A stretch of 64,000 nucleotides of DNA from an uncultured Eubacteriales bacterium (GTDB lineage Bacteria; Bacillota; Clostridia; Monoglobales; Monoglobaceae): NCBI GenBank assembly GCA_900545865.1, contig URAN01000006.1, positions 15,102 through 79,101 of the forward strand. The letters are read 5' to 3'. Shown here in pieces: positions 57,255 to 64,000 of this stretch. The notes beneath the pieces were generated by a model that searched no databases, was not told the origin of the DNA, and saw nothing but the letters and a program-made list of their open reading frames with translations. The position numbers and the translations under genes were made by a program. The number at the start of each line of letters is the position of its first letter. The first letter of the stretch is position 1.

Positions 57255-58271
57255 ATGAAAATGGTTTTGAAAACTGCTGCGGTATACATCGGTCTTGTCA
57301 TCGGAGCGGGGTTTGCATCGGGACGCGAAGTAATGGAATATTTTAATATTATATCCTCGGTAAATCCGACGGGAATATTGGCGGCGGCTTTTTTATTTAT
57401 GCTTACCGCTTATATGATTGGCGCAAAAGCATCAGAAGAGAATATTTCAACGTTTAACGATTATATTTCGGCGTTATCGGGGCGGGCCGCGCCTTTTGTC
57501 AAGTATTTTATGCTTGCATATATGTTTTGCGGAATGTTTGTTATGTTTTCGGGCAGCGGTGCGCTGTTGTATGAAACAACGGCGTATTCGTCCGTGTGGG
57601 GCGCGGCGGCAATGGCGGCGGTATGCTTTTTGGTGATAAGTTTTGACTTGTCGGGTGTTGTCACGCTCAACCTTGTGCTTGTTCCGCTGATGATATTCGG
57701 AATATGCGGCGTATGTGTATATTCGGCGGTATTCGGCGATGTTTCGACATTCGTATCATTTGAAAACACGGGCGCGGCGGTCACATCGGCGATTTGCTAT
57801 GCGTCATACAATACCCTGACATCAGGCTCTGTTCTTGTTCCGCTTGCGCACAGCCAAAAAATAGAGGATATTCGGCGTTCGGCAGTTTTGGGCGGATTTG
57901 TTATCGGACTTTTGATTACAATGGTATGGACAGTTCAGGGCGCATCGTTCGATATGCTCTGGGACAGCGAGCTTCCGATGCTTACCCTTGCCGCCATGTG
58001 CGGAAAACAGTGCAAGCGCCTGTATTGGGCGGTTTTGTTTATGGCGATATGTACGACCGCCGTGTCATACGGATTCGGTATAATGTCGCACTTTTCGGAC
58101 AGGATAAAAACGGTGAAAGACAGAGTTTTATTTGCTGCTGTTGTTTGCCTTGCCGCTCTGCCGCCGGCGTTTTACGGATTTTCGGTACTTGTGTCAAAGC
58201 TTTATTCGCTGTTCGGATATATAGGAATAGCGTGGATAATATGGATAATAACAGACAGAATCAGAGGGTAA
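57255..58271 (+). CDS. YkvI-family membrane transporter
   Basis: This ~338-residue membrane protein is of the YkvI type (APC/LeuT-fold superfamily), beginning AAVYIGLVIGAGFASGREVM with the family's GAGFASGRE signature and ten predicted helices. The substrate is not established. ATG 57255 is within the base of the preceding stem-loop, with GGTGA six bases upstream. Confidence 0.85.
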   Translation: MKMVLKTAAVYIGLVIGAGFASGREVMEYFNIISSVNPTGILAAAFLFMLTAYMIGAKASEENISTFNDYISALSGRAAPFVKYFMLAYMFCGMFVMFSGSGALLYETTAYSSVWGAAAMAAVCFLVISFDLSGVVTLNLVLVPLMIFGICGVCVYSAVFGDVSTFVSFENTGAAVTSAICYASYNTLTSGSVLVPLAHSQKIEDIRRSAVLGGFVIGLLITMVWTVQGASFDMLWDSELPMLTLAAMCGKQCKRLYWAVLFMAICTTAVSYGFGIMSHFSDRIKTVKDRVLFAAVVCLAALPPAFYGFSVLVSKLYSLFGYIGIAWIIWIITDRIRG

Positions 58272-58314
58272 TTTGCTGCCGCTGAATTTGTCATAATTTG
58301 TATAACAAAAAATG

Positions 58315-58343
58315 TTGTAAAATTTTGTAAAGTATGTTACAAT
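58315..58343 (+). promoter_or_regulatory. Promoter of the exonuclease III gene
   Basis: TTGTAA (58315-58320), a 17-base spacer and TACAAT (58338-58343). Confidence 0.65.
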
Positions 58344-58364
58344 GTATAAAGAGAGGAAAAACAA

Positions 58365-59138
58365 ATGACAAAATTTAAAACTCCGATTAAATTAATCTCC
58401 TGGAATGTAAACGGCTTGCGTGCGTGTCTCAACAAGGATTTTGAAAAATCTTTTGCCGAGCTTGACGCAGACGTGTTTTGCCTTCAGGAAATAAAGCTTA
58501 AAGAAGGTCAGACGGATTACGCGCCCGACGGATATTATTGCTTTTGGAACTATGCCCAAAAACCTGGGTATTCGGGAACGGCGATGTTCACCAAACAAAA
58601 GCCGATAAATGTTACATATGGGATAGGTATGGAAAAACACGACAGCGAGGGCAGGGTCATAACGGCTGAGTTTGACGGATTTTATCTCATAACGTGCTAT
58701 ACGCCGAATTCGCAAAACGAGCTTGCGCGGCTCGGTTATCGAATGGAGTGGGAGGACGATTTCAGAGATTATCTTATCGGGCTCGATAAGAACAAGCCGA
58801 TTGTGCTGTGCGGAGACCTGAATGTTGCGCATAACGAAATTGACCTTAAAAATCCGAAAACCAACAGAAAAAACGCAGGGTTCACCGATGAAGAACGCGA
58901 AAAGATGACGCGGCTTTTGGACAGCGGTTTTGTTGATACATTCAGATTTTTGCACCCTGATACAGAGGGGGAATATTCGTGGTGGTCATATCGTTTTAAG
59001 GCGCGCGAAAAGAATGCGGGTTGGCGTATTGATTATTTTATCGTGTCAGAAAGGCTTAAAGACGCAGTTTCAAAAGCCGAAATACATCAGGAAATTTTCG
59101 GTTCGGACCATTGCCCGATTGAGCTTGTGCTTGAATAA
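58365..59138 (+). CDS. xth: Exodeoxyribonuclease III
   Basis: This 257-residue AP endonuclease/3'-5' exonuclease acts in base-excision repair. The motifs are SWNVNGLRACLNK, CLQEIKLKEGQ, GYSGTAMFTKQ, VLCGDLNVAHNEIDL, WRIDYFIVSE and the catalytic SDHCPIELVL. Length and motif order are normal. It has its own promoter and AGAGAGG upstream of the start. Confidence 0.96.
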   Translation: MTKFKTPIKLISWNVNGLRACLNKDFEKSFAELDADVFCLQEIKLKEGQTDYAPDGYYCFWNYAQKPGYSGTAMFTKQKPINVTYGIGMEKHDSEGRVITAEFDGFYLITCYTPNSQNELARLGYRMEWEDDFRDYLIGLDKNKPIVLCGDLNVAHNEIDLKNPKTNRKNAGFTDEEREKMTRLLDSGFVDTFRFLHPDTEGEYSWWSYRFKAREKNAGWRIDYFIVSERLKDAVSKAEIHQEIFGSDHCPIELVLE

Positions 59139-59205
59139 ATTTTGTCATATCCTTTTTTATTTGCCCGATGGGGATGAAAAAAATAGCCTAATTTGGTTTT
59201 TTGTA

Positions 59206-59234
59206 TTGACATAATACAATTTATGTTGTATTAT
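59206..59234 (+). promoter_or_regulatory. Promoter of mreB with an internal palindrome
   Basis: TTGACA (59206-59211), a 17-base spacer and TATTAT (59229-59234). AATACAA-n6-TTGTATT (59213-59232) fills the spacer and -10 region, and a second inverted repeat ATATTAC-n2-GTAATAT follows. These may be operator sites. Confidence 0.75.
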
Positions 59235-59295
59235 ATTACTTGTAATATTTTTGTAACATAAGAGTAACGTAAGAGTAATAAACGAGGAGAAAAAA

Positions 59296-60318
59296 ATGTT
59301 TGGACAAGATATAGGTATTGATTTGGGAACATCCACAATTATGATATATGTAAACGGCAGGGGCATAATTGCAAAAGAGCCGTCTGTTGTTGCGATTGAC
59401 CGCGAAAGCACACAGCTGCTTGCGGTCGGCAGAGAGGCACAGGATATGCTCGGAAGGACTCCGAACGGAATCCTCGCGGTACGTCCTCTGCGCGAGGGTG
59501 TAATTTCCGATTATACCGTAACAGAGCGTATGCTCAAATATTTTATACAAAAAGCGACAAAAAGCTCGCCGATGGCGAACTTTTTTAAGCCGAGAGTGGT
59601 TATATGCGTTCCGAGCGGTGTAACCGAGGTTGAGGAACGTGCCGTTATAGATGCAGCAACCCAAGCAGGCGCAGGAAGGGTGCATCTTATAGAAGAACCC
59701 CTTGCGGCGGCAATCGGCGTGGGAATCGATATAACCCAGCCTTGCGGAAGTATGGTTATCGATATGGGTGGCGGCACGACCGATATTGCGGTCATTTCGC
59801 TCGGCGGAATCGTACACAGCGCGTCCATACGCATTGCCGGTGATACATTTGACGAGGCAATCATAAAGTACATACGGCGCAAATACAATATCCTTGTCGG
59901 CGAGCGCACGGCAGAGGAGCTTAAAACCAAGCTCGGTTGTGTGTCAAAGCGGCCTAAGCTGCTTGCGATGGAGGTTCGCGGAAGAAGTCTTATTTCGGGC
60001 TTGCCAAAGACTTTGCAGGTTACATCCGATGAGATGTACGAAGCAATGTCCGAGGTATCGGGTACAATCGTTGATTCGGTCAAGAATGTGCTTGAAGAAA
60101 CGCCGCCCGAGCTTGTCAGCGATATAAGCAACCGCGGAATCATACTGACCGGCGGCGGCGCGACCATGTACGGATTCGGGGAGCTTATTCGGTCACAGAC
60201 GGGCATAAAAACCGTTATAGCGAGTGAACCCGATGAATGTGTGGCACAGGGTACGGGCAAGGCTCTTGAAAATATATCCTTGCTTAAAACATATAACGAA
60301 CGCCGCGCGGCACGATAA
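59296..60318 (+). CDS. mreB: Rod-shape determining protein MreB/Mbl
   Basis: This 340-residue actin-like protein guides side-wall synthesis. The nucleotide-binding motifs are IGIDLGTSTIMIYV, VIDMGGGTTDIAVISLGGIV and GIILTGGGATMYGFGELI, and EVEERAVIDAATQAGAGRVH is present. It stands alone rather than with mreCD, which suggests an Mbl-like paralogue. CGAGGAG is upstream, and it is followed by its own terminator. Confidence 0.95.
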   Translation: MFGQDIGIDLGTSTIMIYVNGRGIIAKEPSVVAIDRESTQLLAVGREAQDMLGRTPNGILAVRPLREGVISDYTVTERMLKYFIQKATKSSPMANFFKPRVVICVPSGVTEVEERAVIDAATQAGAGRVHLIEEPLAAAIGVGIDITQPCGSMVIDMGGGTTDIAVISLGGIVHSASIRIAGDTFDEAIIKYIRRKYNILVGERTAEELKTKLGCVSKRPKLLAMEVRGRSLISGLPKTLQVTSDEMYEAMSEVSGTIVDSVKNVLEETPPELVSDISNRGIILTGGGATMYGFGELIRSQTGIKTVIASEPDECVAQGTGKALENISLLKTYNERRAAR

Positions 60319-60346
60319 CACAATAATATGAATAAAAGATAAAGTC

Positions 60347-60380
60347 AATCCCCTCATCGGTCGATGAGGGGATTATTTTA
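60347..60380 (+). terminator. Terminator of mreB
   Basis: AATCCCCTCATCG pairs perfectly with CGATGAGGGGATT (13 bp, 2-base loop), followed by ATTTTAAT. Confidence 0.88.
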
Positions 60381-60434
60381 ATAAGCGTGGTAGGCACGGC
60401 GGTACAGGGGACGGCGATTAATTCATTGAAATTA

Positions 60435-60470
60435 TTTTGATTTGCCGTTACAGTTATTCCGCATGATTCG
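60435..60470. repeat. Short dispersed repeat, copy 2
   Basis: Second copy of the TTTTGATTTGCC..GTTATTCCG repeat at 2649-2684. Confidence 0.55.
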
Positions 60471-60478
60471 CGTAACGC

Positions 60479-61339
60479 TTAAAACGTGTCTTTTATCTTT
60501 AAATACAGGTCATAAATCTCGCGGCGCGGCTGTTTAAGCTCGTCCGCAACACGTCTTGTCAGCTCCTTTGCCCTCATTCCCTCTGCCGAATATTTGCGCA
60601 AAAGCTCCTCCGCATCGGGCAATGCCGCCAAATATTCCTGCTTTAATTCCTCTGGGTCTGCGCCGCTTAAAATCAACACAAATTCGCCTTTGGGCGGCGT
60701 TTCTTCATAATATTTTATCGCTTGTGAAAGCGTGGTACGGCGGTATTCCTCAAATTTTTTCGTCAGCTCGCGCGCGAGGACTATCTTTCGGTCACCCAAG
60801 ACAGAAAGCATATCTTTAAGGGTTGTCAAAAGCTTGTGCGGTGCTTCGTAAAATATAAGGGTTCTGACATCGTTTTTGACTTCTTCAAGCCGCTGAATAC
60901 GATTCTTCTTGTTTACCGTCAAAAATCCTTCAAACGCAAAGCGGCCTGTCGGCATACCCGAGCCGACAAGCGCGGTTGCAAAGGCACACGCCCCCGGAAG
61001 AACCTCAACAGATATACCGTTTTCGATGCATAGGCGCACCAAATCCTCGCCCGGGTCGGATATGCCCGGCATTCCGGCATCCGTGATTATCGCAATGTTT
61101 ACACCGTCTTTAAGCTTGGCGATAAGATAATTGCCCTTTTCGCGCTTGTTATGCTCATAATAGCTCGTCAGAGGAGCGCTTATATCAAAATAATTCATAA
61201 GCTTTGCACTTACGCGCGTGTCCTCTGCCGCAATTAAATCAACGCTTTTGAGCGTTTCGAGAGTACGCACCGTTATGTCACCGAGGTTGCCTATCGGCGT
61301 TGCGCAAAGGTACAGTTTTCCGTATGTATTTTCGTTCAT
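60479..61339 (-). CDS. rsmI: 16S rRNA C1402 2'-O-methyltransferase RsmI
   Basis: This 286-residue SAM-dependent methyltransferase of the tetrapyrrole-methylase fold modifies C1402 in 16S rRNA. The motifs are LYLCATPIGNLGDITVRTLE, AEDTRVSAKLMNYF, ITDAGMPGISDPGEDLVRLC and PTGRFAFEGFL. It is downstream of the trmN6 gene on the same strand, 60 bases apart. Confidence 0.95.
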   Translation of the reverse strand: MNENTYGKLYLCATPIGNLGDITVRTLETLKSVDLIAAEDTRVSAKLMNYFDISAPLTSYYEHNKREKGNYLIAKLKDGVNIAIITDAGMPGISDPGEDLVRLCIENGISVEVLPGACAFATALVGSGMPTGRFAFEGFLTVNKKNRIQRLEEVKNDVRTLIFYEAPHKLLTTLKDMLSVLGDRKIVLARELTKKFEEYRRTTLSQAIKYYEETPPKGEFVLILSGADPEELKQEYLAALPDAEELLRKYSAEGMRAKELTRRVADELKQPRREIYDLYLKIKDTF

Positions 61340-61399
61340 TGGTATGCCTTCTTTCTATTATATATAGTATAAAAGCAAAAAGCGGTTTTGTCAATCGTT

Positions 61400-62155
61400 T
61401 TATTTGCTTTTTCTGCCGTAAATTTCGTTGATTTCGTCCGAATACACACCCTTTTCCTTATAGATATAAAGCGGCGGTTCAAGGTGCAGCTTTCGTCCGC
61501 CGCAATACGCGCCCTCGACCATTATCATTGTTGCGGTCTTTGAGGGTGACGGGTGGATAAATCTCAGCCTTTTCGGCTCAATCTTGTACTCGCGCATCAG
61601 ACATAATATGTCGGCAAGCCGTTCGGGGCGATGTATCAAACTCAGCTTTCCGTAGGGCTTTAATAATATAGAAGAAACTCGGATTATATCTTCCAATGAA
61701 CATAAAATTTCGTGTCTTGCGATGGTTACAGGGTCATTTTTATTGACCAATCCGCCGCCGAATTCTTTGTATGGAGGGTTACATATAATATTATTGAAGA
61801 AACTCCTTCCGAATATGCTTTCTCCGTCCTTTAAATCGCCGCAGATTCCGCTGATTTTACCCTCTAACCCGTTCATCAAAACCGAACGTTTTGCCATTTC
61901 GGACACGTCCTTTTGGACCTCGAGAGAATAGATTTTTTTTGCGGCGGATTTTGCCGAAAGAAGAAGCGAAATTATTCCGTTTCCGCTGCACATATCCAGA
62001 ATTACTGTATCCTTTTTTATGCCTTTTGCGGCAAAATCCGACAATAAAACCGCGTCCGTGCCAAAGCAAAACCACTCGGGATTTTGGATGATTTTCAGAC
62101 CGTTGAGCTGTAGGTCATCCACTCTTTCGTTTGATAAAATCAAATTTTGTTCCAT
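61400..62155 (-). CDS. tRNA1(Val) (adenine37-N6)-methyltransferase-like (TrmN6)
   Basis: This 251-residue class I methyltransferase has the SAM site VILDMCSGNGIISLLLS and the adenine-N6 catalytic NPPY (FFNNIICNPPYKEFGG). It begins in the family style (RVDDLQLNGLKIIQNPEWFC). It would modify A37 of a tRNA; the related Bacillus protein is YabB. GGAGG is upstream of the start. It has a ~200-nt leader from a promoter at 62366-62394. Confidence 0.9.
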   Translation of the reverse strand: MEQNLILSNERVDDLQLNGLKIIQNPEWFCFGTDAVLLSDFAAKGIKKDTVILDMCSGNGIISLLLSAKSAAKKIYSLEVQKDVSEMAKRSVLMNGLEGKISGICGDLKDGESIFGRSFFNNIICNPPYKEFGGGLVNKNDPVTIARHEILCSLEDIIRVSSILLKPYGKLSLIHRPERLADILCLMREYKIEPKRLRFIHPSPSKTATMIMVEGAYCGGRKLHLEPPLYIYKEKGVYSDEINEIYGRKSK

Positions 62156-62563
62156 TGCTAATTTCCTCCAAATATTAATTAATTTGTATAAAAAGCTAAA
62201 AAGCCGGACTTCTTTTGTACAAAATGCACGAAAGAAATTTTAAACCATTCGGCGTTTGACGCCGAATCCGAAAAAACTCTGTCAGAATGGGATTTTCGGC
62301 AACCCTCAAATTTTTTTGATTTCAATTTTCGGACGGGTTCTTTAAAAATTTTTTTCTCATATAATAGTATAACAGATTATTTTGTTTAGCACAATAACCA
62401 AAATTACATACATATTTTTCCAATTTAAAGGATTTGGAAAGAAAGTGGGCAAAAACGGACGATTTAGATAAAAAATTAAAAATTTTCCGATTTCAATCAA
62501 AATATTTCAGAATAAACAAAGGTCAGTCGATTTTGGCGATTTGACGTTTTTAAAAAATCAAGT
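62156..62563. other. AT-rich intergenic region with a hairpin and a minus-strand promoter
   Basis: This stretch holds the trmN6 leader and little else. ATTCGGCG/CGCCGAAT (62247-62267) is a perfect 8-bp hairpin in that leader. On the minus strand TTGTGC (62394-62389), a 17-base spacer and TATACT (62371-62366) form its promoter. No riboswitch family is recognised, and no coding gene is seen. Confidence 0.6.
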
Positions 62564-62569
62564 TATAAT
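62541..62569 (+). promoter_or_regulatory. Promoter of the G5/3D-domain protein gene
   Basis: TTGACG (62541-62546), a 17-base spacer and TATAAT (62564-62569), giving a leader of about 105 nt. Confidence 0.8.
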
Positions 62570-62680
62570 GGCAATGTAGTACGCTGAACCAGTATTTTCC
62601 AAATCTTTAAATTTGTCGGCAACAAAGCTTAAAGAAATTTTAAAGGGAAAACCGGTGTAAAAATATTACGAGGTGATTTG

Positions 62681-63733
62681 ATGTTAAAAGAACTGAAAGG
62701 TAAAGTGTCCGATGCGGCAAAAGCGATTAACAAAAAAATTGCGGTTGCTGTATCTGTATCGATTGTGGCGGCGAGCTGTTGCGGATTTGCTTACGCGGCT
62801 CCGAACAAAATCACAATCAGCGATTCGGACAGTAATAATCCCGTTCAGATCAAGACTACCGATACCAAGGTTGGCAAGATTCTTTCCAAACAGGGTATCG
62901 TTTTGAACGAGGGTGACCGCGTGAACTATGCGCTCAATGATGAGGTGGGCGACAATGCGGTTATCGAAATAGTCAGAGCAATATCGGTTAAAGTTGTTTA
63001 TATGGGTGAAACCCGTGACGTTACCACAACAGAAACGTCCGTTGCCGCTATTCTTGCGGAACAGGAAATCGCGGTTAATGACTCATACGAGGTTTATCCG
63101 GCAACTTACGAAAATGTTTCCGATGGTGATACAATTACAATAATAGCACATGACACACACAATATCACCGTTCAAGAGGAACTCGATTTTGCGACCGAAG
63201 AAGTTGAAAACGCATCTCTGGCTCAGGGCGAGAGAGTGGTTACACAACAGGGTCAAAAAGGAATAAAGGAATATGTTTATCGCATTTCGTATCAGGACGG
63301 AACAGAGGTAAGCAGAGAATTAATCAGTGAAACTACACTTTCGGACCCTGTGAATGAAGTTGTTGAATACGGACCGGAAAGCGTTTGGGAACTGGGTGCA
63401 ATCCCGGCATATGCGCCGACCAACTATTCAAAAGTAATGGAGTTTACGGCAACGGCATATGATGCGTCTCCTGCCGATAACGGCAAGTGGGCAGGCAAAA
63501 CCTCAACGGGTATGCCGCTGACATACGGAGTTGTTGCGGTTGACCCGAAGGTTATTCCTTACGGAACAAAGATGTATATTGAGTCTGTTGACGGCAAATA
63601 CGTTTACGGATACGCTATCGCAGGTGACTGTGGCGGTGCAATTAAAGGAAACAAGGTTGACTTGTTCTTCCCGTCAAGAAGTAAGTGTTATGAATTCGGC
63701 AGAAGAGCCGTAAGGATTTATTTCTTGGATTAG
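62681..63733 (+). CDS. Secreted G5/3D-domain cell-wall protein (YabE/Rpf-like)
   Basis: This ~350-residue exported protein has a membrane/signal segment (residues ~20-40, KIAVAVSVSIVAASCCGFAY), two DUF348 (YabE-type) repeats (IKTTDTKVGKILSKQGIVLN and VTTTETSVAAILAEQEIAVN) and a G5 domain (AQGERVVTQQGQKGIKEYVY). The C-terminal 3D domain (FTATAYDASPADNGKWAG, GVVAVDPKVIPYGTKMYIE) is related to lytic transglycosylase MltA. Proteins of this type in Firmicutes resemble resuscitation factors and probably cut peptidoglycan. ATG 62681 has GAGGTGA upstream. Confidence 0.9.
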   Translation: MLKELKGKVSDAAKAINKKIAVAVSVSIVAASCCGFAYAAPNKITISDSDSNNPVQIKTTDTKVGKILSKQGIVLNEGDRVNYALNDEVGDNAVIEIVRAISVKVVYMGETRDVTTTETSVAAILAEQEIAVNDSYEVYPATYENVSDGDTITIIAHDTHNITVQEELDFATEEVENASLAQGERVVTQQGQKGIKEYVYRISYQDGTEVSRELISETTLSDPVNEVVEYGPESVWELGAIPAYAPTNYSKVMEFTATAYDASPADNGKWAGKTSTGMPLTYGVVAVDPKVIPYGTKMYIESVDGKYVYGYAIAGDCGGAIKGNKVDLFFPSRSKCYEFGRRAVRIYFLD

Positions 63734-63744
63734 TTTAAAGAATT

Positions 63745-63779
63745 AACAGACCTGCATTTTTTGTGCGGGTCTGTTTTTT
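63745..63779 (+). terminator. Terminator of the G5/3D-domain protein gene
   Basis: AACAGACCTGCA pairs with TGCGGGTCTGTT, followed by TTTTTT. Confidence 0.88.
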
Positions 63780-63850
63780 GATTGAATTTACTTTGAAAAT
63801 TAGCTAAAATTAACTTTTCGGAAAAATTTTCAAAATTTTCAAAAAAGGTA

Positions 63851-63983
63851 TTGACAAACCTACAATATCGTGATATAATATCAAAGTTGTCACAACAAAA
63901 TATCTTTTGAAAATACACTTAAATAAATTTTTTCAAAAAAGTTTTAAAAAGTACTTGACAAGAGAGAAGAGTTGTGATATAAT
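63851..63983 (+). promoter_or_regulatory. Two tandem perfect-consensus promoters, probably of an rRNA operon
   Basis: TTGACA (63851-63856) and TATAAT (63874-63879); then TTGACA (63955-63960) and TATAAT (63978-63983). Both spacers are 17 bases, both carry GTGATATAATA, and they are 104 bp apart. Tandem P1/P2 promoters of this strength and distance are typical for rrn operons in Firmicutes. The gene itself lies beyond the right edge. Confidence 0.75.
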
Positions 63984-64000
63984 AGGAAAGCTGTTGAGCA

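Noticed and set aside
62570..62680. c-di-AMP riboswitch before the G5/3D-domain gene, expected from its common partners
   Set aside because: The conserved ydaO-type sequence blocks cannot be found in the leader.
1..64000. CRISPR arrays, tRNA genes, integrases or transposases
   Set aside because: None is visible by repeat spacing, cloverleaf signature or protein motif.

Overview
The window is a moderately low-GC, densely packed Firmicute chromosome segment, most likely from an anaerobic, endospore-forming member of the Clostridia, probably gut-associated. Supporting genes are spmA/spmB, a SipL-type SPOCS-LysM spore protein behind a good sigma-E-like promoter, a PPi-type phosphofructokinase, CdaA/CdaR, glycyl-radical chemistry, AUG/GUG/UUG starts with strong GGAGG sites, and near-consensus sigma-A promoters. 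I see no phage, IS element, CRISPR array or tRNA.

Region 1 (1-2.9 kb): the 3' part of an AraC-type regulator, translationally coupled to a PflX-like radical SAM protein. A 0.7 kb gap follows. It holds what looks like a complete, unannotated type I toxin-antitoxin module: a 22-residue hydrophobic peptide on the minus strand and a convergent antisense RNA with a perfect-consensus promoter and a strong terminator. A hairpin-rich interspersed repeat lies beside it.

Region 2 (2.9-17.7 kb, all minus strand): a complete glycyl-radical-enzyme microcompartment locus of the fucose/rhamnose (GRM5-like) type. In transcription order it encodes a HAD phosphatase, diol-dehydratase GRE, activase, PduU, PduV, class II aldolase, PduO-like GlcG protein, zinc alcohol dehydrogenase, two BMC-H, BMC-P, PduS-like, PduT, PduP, a tandem BMC-T, PduL and a DeoR repressor. 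The inferred pathway is: sugar-1-phosphate cleaved to lactaldehyde and DHAP; lactaldehyde reduced to 1,2-propanediol; dehydration to propionaldehyde; then propionyl-CoA, propionyl-phosphate and propanol. Five cargo proteins carry similar amphipathic encapsulation helices. Two promoters, before the HAD gene and before the aldolase gene, each lie next to CACAG-core boxes spaced exactly 20 bp apart, the best candidates for the DeoR operator.

Region 3 (17.7-28.4 kb): a secreted copper-amine-oxidase-like-domain protein, an O-antigen-ligase-like gene broken in an A8 run, YigZ, a zinc-sensing ArsR repressor with its operator and a His-rich P1B-ATPase, a flavodoxin-like protein, QueH, a divergent XRE regulator/SH3 protein pair, and an orphan sensor kinase.

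Region 4 (28.8-53.9 kb): SipL-like protein, rpoB-rpoC with their own promoter and leader, PPi-PFK, small redox-type proteins, an AEC permease, glmM, proS, cdaA-cdaR, a FAD protein, AddB, RdgB, a PHP protein and CarD.

Region 5 (54-64 kb): spmAB, a phosphomannomutase broken in an A7 run, azlCD, a YkvI-like transporter, exonuclease III, MreB, rsmI, trmN6 and a G5/3D-domain cell-wall protein. The window ends in two tandem consensus promoters 104 bp apart, which look like the start of an rRNA operon just beyond the right edge.
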